Source: Alphaproteobacteria bacterium (GTDB lineage: Bacteria; Pseudomonadota; Alphaproteobacteria; JAJFFI01). Taken from it: DNA of 9,009 nt. Shown here in pieces: positions 1-5,154 of the stretch. Both the position numbers and the translations under genes were made by a program. The stretch's first letter is position 1. Every line of letters begins with the position of its first letter. The notes beneath the pieces are model-generated. The model worked only from the letters and a program-made list of their open reading frames with translations. It had not been told where the DNA came from and did not search any database. Location: NCBI GenBank assembly GCA_021776755.1, contig JAJFFI010000399.1, forward strand, positions 1 through 9,009, given 5' to 3'.

Positions 1-449
1 TCTTGGTCGATCCGTACCAGGTGTGGGAGGCCCGCGCGATCGAGGCGGACTGCATCCTGATGATCATGGCGGCGGTCGACGATGCGCTGGCGTCAGAGCT
101 CGAAGCCACGGCCCACAAGCTCGGCATGGATGTGCTGGTTGAGGTGCATGACGAGGCCGAACTGGAGCGGGCGCTCAAACTCTCGTCGCGCCTGATCGGG
201 ATCAACAACCGCAATCTGAAGACGCTCAAGATCGATCTCGCGACCACCGAACGGCTCGCGGCAATGGTTCCGGAAGACCGCATGATGGTCTGCGAGAGCG
301 GGCTCGACACACCGGACGATCTTGCCCGCATGGCCGCCACCGGCGCGTATTGTTTTCTCGTCGGCACGTCGCTGATGTCCCAGCATGATGTGACGGCGGC
401 CACCCGGACCCTGCTCGCCAATCCTGTGCCCCGCCGGGCCGCGGGCTAG
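1..449 (+). CDS. trpC: Indole-3-glycerol phosphate synthase, 3' part (5' end outside window)
   Basis: TrpC closes the indole ring of indole-3-glycerol phosphate from carboxyphenylamino-deoxyribulose phosphate, the penultimate step group of tryptophan synthesis, in the cytoplasm. Only the last ~148 residues are here; the family is about 260-270 residues, so roughly 115 are missing upstream, including the catalytic Lys of the KDF motif expected just before VDPYQV. Visible family signatures in order are [27 protein letters not shown] (catalytic Glu), [10 protein letters not shown] (active-site Asn), [11 protein letters not shown] (Glu-Ser pair of the phosphate/indole site) and FLVGTSLM near the C-terminus. 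The late barrel strands are therefore intact and the frame runs open to a TAG at 447-449. The TTG at position 3 is an internal codon, not a start. The next gene begins 13 bp downstream on the same strand, so co-transcription is likely. Confidence 0.95.
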   Translation, partial: LVDPYQVWEARAIEADCILMIMAAVDDALASELEATAHKLGMDVLVEVHDEAELERALKLSSRLIGINNRNLKTLKIDLATTERLAAMVPEDRMMVCESGLDTPDDLARMAATGAYCFLVGTSLMSQHDVTAATRTLLANPVPRRAAG

Positions 450-462
450 GGCAGCGCCAGCA

Positions 463-966
463 ATGCTATTCGGCAGTCGCCAGCGGGCCCTCAGAACAAT
501 CGTCAATGCGCTGAAACCGTTGGTGCAGAGGGCGGTTGCGAACAACAACGGCTACCTGCCGCGGGGGTTCTGGGACGACCCCTTTGTGCTTGGCTACCTG
601 ACCGGCACGGCCACCCATTTCGCCCGCCTGGTGAACCCCAAGGGCATGAAGGATGAAGATCTCGGGATGGTCCTGATCTCGGCGATGCGGAAGTTGTCGG
701 GAACGGACGCCGAGGAGATCACCGACCGGATACTGTTGCTGCAGCAGTCGCGCGACAAGGATTTCGTCCGCGCGGTGGATGCCTCGGAAAAGGCCATCGC
801 CTATATCTACGAGATCGTGCCGATGGACCACGAGAAGCTCGTGCGCGACGCCGCCCGGATTGAAGGGGCGACCCTCCCTGGTGGCGAAAAGCCGACGCGT
901 TCGGCGATCGCCTGGCGGCTCCACCAGACGCTGTTCTACGATGTGATCGACAAACGCCTCGCCTGA
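463..966 (+). CDS. Unrecognised small protein, 167 residues
   Basis: I do not recognise this protein. It is predicted cytoplasmic: no signal peptide, no obvious membrane segment and no cysteine pattern. The sequence reads as mostly alpha-helical and charged. A basic N-terminus (MLFGSRQRALRTIVNALK) is followed by an aromatic segment GFWDDPFVLGYLTGTATHFARLV at about residues 35-57, an acidic/helical middle (DEDLGMVLISAMRKLSG, about 64-80) and a C-terminus ending FYDVIDKRLA. The ATG at 463 is the first in frame after the trpC stop and leaves a 13-bp gap, which suggests translation from the trpC transcript; the upstream GGGCAGCGCCAG is only a weak ribosome binding site. Codon use is like the neighbours, with G/C at most third positions, supporting a real gene over the antisense frame. 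Its TGA lies 4 bp from the stop of the convergent oxidoreductase. Function cannot be assigned; trpC linkage is positional only. Confidence 0.72.
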   Translation: MLFGSRQRALRTIVNALKPLVQRAVANNNGYLPRGFWDDPFVLGYLTGTATHFARLVNPKGMKDEDLGMVLISAMRKLSGTDAEEITDRILLLQQSRDKDFVRAVDASEKAIAYIYEIVPMDHEKLVRDAARIEGATLPGGEKPTRSAIAWRLHQTLFYDVIDKRLA

Positions 967-970
967 GACG

Positions 971-2188
971 TCAGATCACATTCGATTTCACGTAGCCGTA
1001 GCTCGGAGCCGCCGACGCGCCGGCGCGCAGCCAGGTGTCATCCTCGGCGCGCGTACCGAACCGGCCGGGCGCGTAAATATCGGCATCGAACGACGGCGGC
1101 CCGCCGCCGACCTGCTCGGCAATAATCCGGCCGCTCGCAGCAGCCAACGTCACGCCGTACGAATTCATTCCGGTTGCAACATAAAGCCCACCAACATCCG
1201 GCATCGGCCCGATCAGCGGCAGCCCGTCGGGCGTGAAGGCTTCCGGCCCGTTGAGGAAATTGGGAATCTCCGCCTCGGTCAGCGCCGGAAAAATCTCGCA
1301 TATCTTCTCGTAGTAGGGTGCAATCTTGTCCCAGGCAGGCTCCAGCAGCGCAAAGGTAAACGGCTCCGGCAGCGCATCGTCCTCGATGACCACCGCGTCC
1401 CGGTCGAAGCAGCCGACGAGAAATCCGCCGGTTTCCTCACGGCCGTAGATCAGGTCTTCCGGGCAAACGAAAGACGGCGTGTCCCGCGGCAAGCCGGGAT
1501 CCGGCCGGGCGATCAGGTAAAGATGCTCGCACCCGCGTTGGGCAAGCGTGATCCCAGCTTGCAGCAACAGCGTCCGGGACCAGTGGCCGGCCGCGACGAT
1601 AACCACGTCGGCATCTATCTTGTTGCCGTCCACCGACAGGCCGGTGACCTTGCCGCCCCCGAATGCCAGACCGTCAACCGCCGCGCCTTCCAGAATTTCA
1701 GCGTCGGCTTGCCGGGCCGCGCGGGCAAAAACGGCGGTGATGTCGGCAGGATTTACGCGGCCGCAGAGCGGGTTGAACCATGCCCCGGCAATGGCGTCCG
1801 GCTCAAGCAGCGGATGGCGTGCGCCCGCCTCGGCAGGCGTCAGCATGGCACCGCCCACGCCCCGCTCCGCCGCAAGCGCTGCCGAGCGCCGGAATGCGTC
1901 GAGCCCGGTATCGGTCCGCGCAATGAACAGCCGCCCCGGGCAATGCCAGCCGGTCGCGAGACCGGTGCGCTCGCCGAGTGATTTCACCGTCTCGATCATA
2001 TAGCGCACCGGCGCGTCATGATCGCCGATTGGCTTCCAGTTGATGTTGCCCGCTGAATGCCACGTGGTTCCGCTGCCGAGCTGGTCGCGCTCGTAGAGCG
2101 TGACCTCGCCCGCCCCGGCCTCGGCGAGATGCCAGGCGATGCTGCAGCCGGTCACTCCGCCGCCGATCACTGCGATCTTCCGTGTCAT
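971..2188 (-). CDS. FAD-dependent amine oxidoreductase (DAO family), dimethylglycine/sarcosine dehydrogenase-like, single domain
   Basis: A 405-residue flavoprotein of the D-amino acid oxidase (DAO) fold, probably oxidising an N-methylated or secondary amine such as dimethylglycine or sarcosine; the substrate is inferred. Seen: an N-terminal dinucleotide-binding motif GGGVTGCS (Gly at residues 9-14) with the ribose-binding acid in LYERD (Glu33), then GTTWHSAG with His44 where dimethylglycine dehydrogenases attach FAD covalently. The middle has GWHCPGRLFIA, HPLLEPDAIAGAWFNPLCG and VIVAAGHWSR; near the C-terminus come NFLNGPEAFTPDGLPLIGP and GLYVATGMNSYGVTLAAASG, both typical of the family. Full-length relatives run to about 800 or more residues, with folate-binding aminomethyltransferase domains after a tail like ours (PPSFDADIYAPGRFG...SYGYVKSNVI). 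Here the protein stops just there. The ATG (2186-2188 complement) sits directly before the nucleotide-binding strand. It could also be a sarcosine oxidase beta-type or other single-domain DAO enzyme. Confidence 0.88.
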   Translation of the reverse strand: MTRKIAVIGGGVTGCSIAWHLAEAGAGEVTLYERDQLGSGTTWHSAGNINWKPIGDHDAPVRYMIETVKSLGERTGLATGWHCPGRLFIARTDTGLDAFRRSAALAAERGVGGAMLTPAEAGARHPLLEPDAIAGAWFNPLCGRVNPADITAVFARAARQADAEILEGAAVDGLAFGGGKVTGLSVDGNKIDADVVIVAAGHWSRTLLLQAGITLAQRGCEHLYLIARPDPGLPRDTPSFVCPEDLIYGREETGGFLVGCFDRDAVVIEDDALPEPFTFALLEPAWDKIAPYYEKICEIFPALTEAEIPNFLNGPEAFTPDGLPLIGPMPDVGGLYVATGMNSYGVTLAAASGRIIAEQVGGGPPSFDADIYAPGRFGTRAEDDTWLRAGASAAPSYGYVKSNVI

Positions 2189-2238
2189 TCCGAAAGCCTA
2201 GTTTGCCATGCCGCGCGGAGCCAGTGTCTCGTACGCTC

Positions 2239-2267
2239 TTGGCATCAACTGCAGAGCATCCCATAAC
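2239..2267 (+). promoter_or_regulatory. Predicted sigma-70 type promoter for moaC-moeA
   Basis: TTGGCA (2239-2244) is followed after 17 bp by CATAAC (2262-2267), matching 5 of 6 and 4 of 6 bases of the TTGACA/TATAAT consensus. Transcription would start near 2274, about 18 bp ahead of the moaC ATG. It lies in the 103-bp gap between the divergently oriented oxidoreductase and moaC, the only place a moaC promoter would be expected once the trpC transcript is interrupted. No clear promoter for the oxidoreductase was found in the same gap. Prediction from consensus only. Confidence 0.45.
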
Positions 2268-2291
2268 TGCACGGATGAAACAGGTCCTCGC

Positions 2292-2768
2292 ATGAGCAAG
2301 CTCACCCATATCGATGCCGCGGGCAACGCGCGGATGGTGGATGTATCGGAAAAAAGCGACACCGAGCGCGTCGCGGTCGCGGCCGGCAGCGTGGTGATGG
2401 CGCCCGAAACGCTGGCGCTGATCACCGGCGCCGGGATCAAAAAAGGCGACGTGCTCTCGGTCGCCCAGCTCGCGGGAATCATGGGCGCCAAGAAAACCCC
2501 CGATCTCATCCCGCTTTGTCATCCCCTGCCCCTGACCTCGGTCACCGTGGAGCTTGCCGCCGACGCCGGCCGCAATGCCGTCGACATCACCGCCACCTGC
2601 CGCACGACCGGCAAGACAGGTGTCGAGATGGAGGCGTTGACCGCCGTCTCGGTCGCGGCCCTCACCGTCTATGACATGTGCAAGGCGGCGGACAAGGCGA
2701 TGCGGCTGACCGAAATCCGCCTGACGCACAAATCCGGCGGCAAGTCCGGGACCTACGATGCCGAATGA
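2292..2768 (+). CDS. moaC: Cyclic pyranopterin monophosphate synthase (MoaC)
   Basis: MoaC converts 3',8-cyclo-7,8-dihydro-GTP, made by MoaA, into cyclic pyranopterin monophosphate, the first stable precursor of molybdopterin, in the cytoplasm. The protein has 158 residues, the usual length. Signatures: [18 protein letters not shown] (from residue 67), [18 protein letters not shown] (from 107), YDMCKAADK with Asp128 and Lys131, which agree in number with the catalytic pair of the E. coli enzyme, and [11 protein letters not shown] near the C-terminus. The ATG at 2292 gives the family start MSKLTHID and has ACAGG about 7 bp ahead; an in-frame ATG at 2208 would add 28 non-conserved residues and lies upstream of the predicted promoter. 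moeA follows immediately: its chosen start is 25 bp past the moaC stop, or the two genes overlap by 11 bp if the alternative start is used. A single moaC-moeA transcript is likely. Confidence 0.96.
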   Translation: MSKLTHIDAAGNARMVDVSEKSDTERVAVAAGSVVMAPETLALITGAGIKKGDVLSVAQLAGIMGAKKTPDLIPLCHPLPLTSVTVELAADAGRNAVDITATCRTTGKTGVEMEALTAVSVAALTVYDMCKAADKAMRLTEIRLTHKSGGKSGTYDAE

Positions 2769-2793
2769 AGTTTCACCGAAAGGCAGCCGCACG

Positions 2794-3990
2794 ATGCTGT
2801 CGGTCGAGGACGCGCTGGCCCGGATCGTCGCGGGGTTCGACACGCTCGCGGCCGAGCAGGTCGCCGTCACCGAAGCCACGGGGCGTGTGCTGGCGTCCGA
2901 TGTCGCAGCGCGCGTCACCCAGCCACCTGCCGGGGTCTCTGCCATGGACGGGTATGCGGTACGGGCCGCCGATGTCGCGGCCGCGTCGGCGGACGCGCCG
3001 GTCACGCTTGCGGTCGTCGGCGAAGCCCCCGCCGGGGGCGCCCATGACGGAACGCTCGCCGCGGGCGAGGTCGTACGCATCTTCACCGGCGGCCCGGTGC
3101 CGGCCGGCGCCGATGCCATCGTCATCCAGGAAGATACCGAAGCCGGCGAAGGCTCGGTCAGTATCCGGGTGGCAGTTCCGGAAGGCCACTACATCCGTCC
3201 CAAAGGCCTCGATTTCAGCACCGGCGATATACTGCTCGAGGCCGGGCGCCTGCTGGGCCCCGCCGATATCGGGCTCGCGGCCGCAATGAACCACCCCTGG
3301 CTCGCCGTGCGCCGCAAGCCGCGGGTCGCCATTCTCGCAACCGGCGACGAGATCGCCATGCCGGGCGATCCGCTCGGCCCCAATCACATCGTGAGTTCCA
3401 ACGGGCCGGCGCTCGCTGCCCTGGTTCGGGAAAGCGGCGGCATCCCGCATCTTCTCGAAATCGCCGGCGATACCGAAGAGGCGCTCCGCAAGGTGGCCGA
3501 GGGCGCGCGGGGCATGGACCTGCTGGTCACGACCGGTGGTGCGTCGGTCGGCGACCGCGATCTGGTGCGCTCCGCGCTCGATCTCGACATCGACTTCTGG
3601 AAGGTCGCGATGCGCCCCGGCAAGCCGCTGATCTTCGGGCGTCTTGGCGACACTCCGATGATTGGTGTGCCCGGAAACCCGGTCTCGAGCCTGGTCTGCG
3701 GTGTGATCTACGTGCGCCCGGCAATCCGGCGGATGCTCGGGCTCGACCCGGCAACGGTGCCCGAAGAAGCCGCCCTGCTCGGGCGCGACCTCCCGGCCAA
3801 CGACCGGCGGCAGGATTATCTCCGCGCCACACTGGCGCCGGACGAATCAGGTCATTCGGTCGCAACGCCCTTCGGCAGGCAGGACAGCTCGATGCTGTCG
3901 CGGCTCGCACGCGCCGATTGTCTCGTGATACGGCCCCCGGAAGCCGCGGTGGCCAAGGCCGGAGACACGGTCCGCATCATCCGGATCTGA
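2794..3990 (+). CDS. moeA: Molybdopterin molybdenumtransferase (MoeA)
   Basis: MoeA inserts molybdenum into adenylated molybdopterin, the last common step of molybdenum cofactor synthesis. From ATG 2794 it has 398 residues, normal for the family. Domains in order: N-terminal linker and beta-rich part with SAMDGYAVRAADV (residues 49-61), EAPAGGAHDG and RIFTGGPVPAGADAIVIQEDTE (about 95-116), then RPKGLDFSTGDILLEAG (135-151); the MPT-binding domain with RVAILATGDEI (177-187), TTGGASVGDRDLV (246-258), MRPGKPLIFG and GVPGNPVSS (291-299); and a C-terminal beta domain. Start choice: 2794 gives MLSVEDALARI, where most family members begin, with AAAGG 10-12 bp ahead. An in-frame ATG at 2758 would overlap moaC by 11 bp and add [12 protein letters not shown]; its upstream GGGA is equally plausible, so the start is not settled. 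No defects seen. Together with moaC it forms a two-gene molybdenum cofactor unit. Confidence 0.95.
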   Translation: MLSVEDALARIVAGFDTLAAEQVAVTEATGRVLASDVAARVTQPPAGVSAMDGYAVRAADVAAASADAPVTLAVVGEAPAGGAHDGTLAAGEVVRIFTGGPVPAGADAIVIQEDTEAGEGSVSIRVAVPEGHYIRPKGLDFSTGDILLEAGRLLGPADIGLAAAMNHPWLAVRRKPRVAILATGDEIAMPGDPLGPNHIVSSNGPALAALVRESGGIPHLLEIAGDTEEALRKVAEGARGMDLLVTTGGASVGDRDLVRSALDLDIDFWKVAMRPGKPLIFGRLGDTPMIGVPGNPVSSLVCGVIYVRPAIRRMLGLDPATVPEEAALLGRDLPANDRRQDYLRATLAPDESGHSVATPFGRQDSSMLSRLARADCLVIRPPEAAVAKAGDTVRIIRI

Positions 3991-4029
3991 GCCCTCGGTA
4001 AGGACGAGGCGTTGCCAAGCGCTTGTGAT

Positions 4030-4038
4030 TTATCCACA
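4030..4038 (+). promoter_or_regulatory. DnaA box 1 (TTATCCACA)
   Basis: Perfect match to the high-affinity DnaA box TTATNCACA. It lies 17 bp upstream of the predicted lexA -35 element, in the same orientation as a second identical box 114 bp downstream. Binding by DnaA is inferred from the consensus, not shown. Confidence 0.6.
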
Positions 4039-4054
4039 GGCCGTCTCAAGACCC

Positions 4055-4083
4055 TTGACGAAATCCCGGAATAAAAATAGAAC
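4055..4083 (+). promoter_or_regulatory. Predicted lexA promoter
   Basis: TTGACG (4055-4060), 17 bp, TAGAAC (4078-4083): 5 of 6 and 4 of 6 consensus bases at ideal spacing, in the most AT-rich part of the intergenic region. Transcription would begin near 4090, giving a leader of about 220 nt before lexA, which is long. The SOS box starts only 10 bp past the -10 element, so bound LexA would block this promoter, supporting the assignment. Confidence 0.6.
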
Positions 4084-4092
4084 AGTGGTGAG

Positions 4093-4107
4093 GTTTAGGG
4101 TTTGTTC
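4093..4107 (+). promoter_or_regulatory. Probable SOS box (LexA operator), alphaproteobacterial type
   Basis: GTTTAGGGTTTGTTC is GTTT-N7-GTTC, one mismatch from the direct-repeat operator GTTC-N7-GTTC known for alphaproteobacterial LexA. Its position just after the predicted -10 element, around the expected transcription start, fits autorepression of lexA. No perfect copy of the operator was found elsewhere in this intergenic region. Confidence 0.6.
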
Positions 4108-4132
4108 CGGCCTCGCACGCTTTCCGCCGGGA

Positions 4133-4145
4133 AACCGGCCCGGTT
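4133..4145. repeat. 13-bp perfect palindrome AACCGG-C-CCGGTT
   Basis: Two 6-bp arms around one central base; the last two bases (TT, 4144-4145) are also the first two of DnaA box 2. It is about 45 bp past the predicted transcription start of lexA. It could be an operator for a dimeric repressor; as an RNA hairpin it would lack a loop. No known regulator is assigned. Confidence 0.5.
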
Positions 4146-4152
4146 ATCCACA
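4144..4152 (+). promoter_or_regulatory. DnaA box 2 (TTATCCACA)
   Basis: Second perfect DnaA box, same strand as the first, with the shared 10-mer TTATCCACAG and then SCC in both copies. It lies downstream of the predicted lexA promoter and SOS box, so the two boxes bracket them. Confidence 0.6.
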
Positions 4153-4252
4153 GCCCGGGCTGCGTTGGACCGGCACCGGACAGGATACGCAGCTGGAACG
4201 TGACAACAAACCATGGACATCCGCGCCTTCCGAGGCGGTATGTCGAGCAAGG

Positions 4253-4288
4253 GCACTGTGCCCGACGAAGGCATTGTGCCCGACAGAG
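4253..4288 (+). repeat. 18-bp tandem direct repeat in the lexA leader
   Basis: Unit 1 (4253-4270, GCACTGTGCCCGACGAAG) and unit 2 (4271-4288, GCATTGTGCCCGACAGAG) are adjacent and match at 15 of 18 bases. The first unit overlaps an odd-centred palindrome GGGCAC-T-GTGCCC (4251-4263). It ends 23 bp before the lexA start. Because 18 is a multiple of 3 and the frame is open, the repeat would read as [12 protein letters not shown] if translation began upstream, but LexA conservation starts after it. Confidence 0.65.
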
Positions 4289-4299
4289 ACAAATTTGCG

Positions 4300-4306
4300 A
4301 GAGGGA
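4300..4306 (+). promoter_or_regulatory. Ribosome binding site of lexA
   Basis: AGAGGGA is a good Shine-Dalgarno match with a 5-bp spacer to the ATG at 4312. It decides the lexA start in favour of 4312 over in-frame ATGs at 4213 and 4240; the latter has a GAGG only 4 bp ahead. Confidence 0.7.
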
Positions 4307-4311
4307 CCCCC

Positions 4312-5010
4312 ATGCTGACCCGCAAGCAACATGAACTGCTCATGTACATCAACGAATTCATAAACGAGACCGGCACCTCACCCTCGTTCGAGGAGATGAA
4401 GGATGCGCTCGATCTCAAATCCAAGTCCGGTATCCACCGGCTGATCCTCGGGCTCGAGGAACGCGGTTTCATCCGCCGCCTGCCGCACCGGGCCCGCGCG
4501 CTCGATGTGCTCAAGCTGCCCGACACGGCAACCGCTGAATCCAAGCTCGGAGGCGCTGGCTCGAACGTCGTCCGCGGCGATTTCAAGCAACAGTCACCGA
4601 AGGCACGCTTCGGCAACGAGGCCGAAACCACCCAGCTTCCGCTCTATGGCCGGATCGCGGCCGGCACGCCGATCGAGGCGCTCCGCGACCCGGAACGCAC
4701 CGTCGATGTGCCACCCCATCTGATGGGCTCGGGCAGCGAGCACTACGCGCTCGAGGTTGACGGCGACTCGATGGTCGAGGCCGGAATCATGGACGGCGAT
4801 GTCGTCGTCATCCAGCGCTGCGAGGACGCCGAGTCCGGTAGCATCGTGGTGGCGCTCGTCGACGACATGGAAGTCACGCTGAAGCGGCTCCGCAAGCGCG
4901 GCAACTCGGTGGCGCTGGAGCCCGCCAACAAGGACTACGACACGCGCATTTATGGCCCCGACCAGGTGAAGGTCCAGGGTCGGCTGGTCGGGCTGTTGCG
5001 CAGCTTCTAG
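4312..5010 (+). CDS. lexA: SOS regulon repressor LexA (self-cleaving, S24 family)
   Basis: LexA represses DNA repair genes and, on contact with RecA filaments after DNA damage, cleaves itself. The protein has 232 residues, normal for alphaproteobacteria. The N-terminal winged helix-turn-helix (about 1-70) starts [13 protein letters not shown] and contains [20 protein letters not shown] and [19 protein letters not shown], the classical recognition region. A polar hinge (about 71-105) leads to the peptidase domain: the cleavage site is Ala117-Gly118 in [11 protein letters not shown], the nucleophile Ser153 is in [17 protein letters not shown] and the general base Lys191 is in MEVTLKRL. All catalytic parts are present, so inducible autocleavage is expected. 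The start at 4312 follows homology and a strong ribosome binding site. An SOS box near the predicted promoter points to autoregulation. A strong hairpin downstream separates it from the convergent comEC. Confidence 0.97.
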   Translation: MLTRKQHELLMYINEFINETGTSPSFEEMKDALDLKSKSGIHRLILGLEERGFIRRLPHRARALDVLKLPDTATAESKLGGAGSNVVRGDFKQQSPKARFGNEAETTQLPLYGRIAAGTPIEALRDPERTVDVPPHLMGSGSEHYALEVDGDSMVEAGIMDGDVVVIQRCEDAESGSIVVALVDDMEVTLKRLRKRGNSVALEPANKDYDTRIYGPDQVKVQGRLVGLLRSF

Positions 5011-5105
5011 CCCGCCCCTCTCCAGACGCCTGTTCCTTTCCGGGCCCCTCCCCATGGGCTCGCTCACGGGGTCCCCTCCCTTGGGCAACAGGACAGGCCT
5101 AACCT

Positions 5106-5135
5106 CCGGCGGGACGGTGCAAGCGGTCCCGCCGG
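5106..5135. terminator. Strong hairpin between convergent lexA and comEC
   Basis: A perfect 10-bp GC-rich stem (CCGGCGGGAC 5106-5115 / GTCCCGCCGG 5126-5135) with a 10-nt loop. It lies 95 bp past the lexA stop and 19 bp past the comEC stop on the other strand, so it may end both transcripts. On the + strand it is followed by TTCTCT rather than a clean T-run, and on the - strand there is no T-run, so full intrinsic termination is not certain. The rest of the 144-bp gap is C/G-rich and shows nothing else clear. Confidence 0.7.
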
Positions 5136-5154
5136 TTCTCTGTCCGGCAACTAA

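Larger units (their letters stand above)
3991..4311. other. Intergenic regulatory region between moeA and lexA (321 bp)
   Basis: No gene is supported here. In order it holds: a weak hairpin behind moeA (CCTCG 3993-3997 / CGAGG 4005-4009) without a clear T-run, possibly a poor terminator; a 10-bp palindrome CAAGCGCTTG (4016-4025); a first DnaA box; a predicted lexA promoter in an AT-richer patch (about 4058-4105); an SOS box; a 13-bp palindrome touching a second DnaA box; an 18-bp tandem repeat; and the lexA ribosome binding site. One reading frame (4025-4318) stays open across it, but its start is non-ATG, it crosses all these sites and its product resembles nothing known to me. Confidence 0.7.

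Noticed and set aside
466..924. Minus-strand frame opposite the small unknown gene, considered as a remnant of the missing oxidoreductase C-terminal domain
   Set aside because: The translated sequence shows no aminomethyltransferase-like motif and has the Arg/His/Gly-rich look of a shadow frame.
2208..2291. Upstream in-frame start of moaC
   Set aside because: The 28 added residues are not MoaC-like and overlap the predicted promoter.
2016..3125. Long open frame on the - strand across moaC and moeA
   Set aside because: Shadow of moaC/moeA and of the oxidoreductase 5' end; low-complexity Ala/Ser/Thr then Arg/Gly/Asp composition, no family match.
3991..4311. Replication origin at the DnaA boxes
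   Set aside because: Only two boxes and no long AT-rich unwinding element. Alphaproteobacterial origins usually lie elsewhere, for example near hemE. Transcriptional control is the simpler reading.
4025..4318. 97-codon frame filling the moeA-lexA gap
   Set aside because: Non-ATG start, no ribosome binding site, crosses promoter, operator and DnaA boxes, and resembles no protein.
5041..5098. G/C-rich runs with short palindromes (such as GGGGTCCCC) after lexA
   Set aside because: Short, imperfect and expected in a GC-rich gap; the perfect 10-bp hairpin at 5106-5135 is the only convincing structure.
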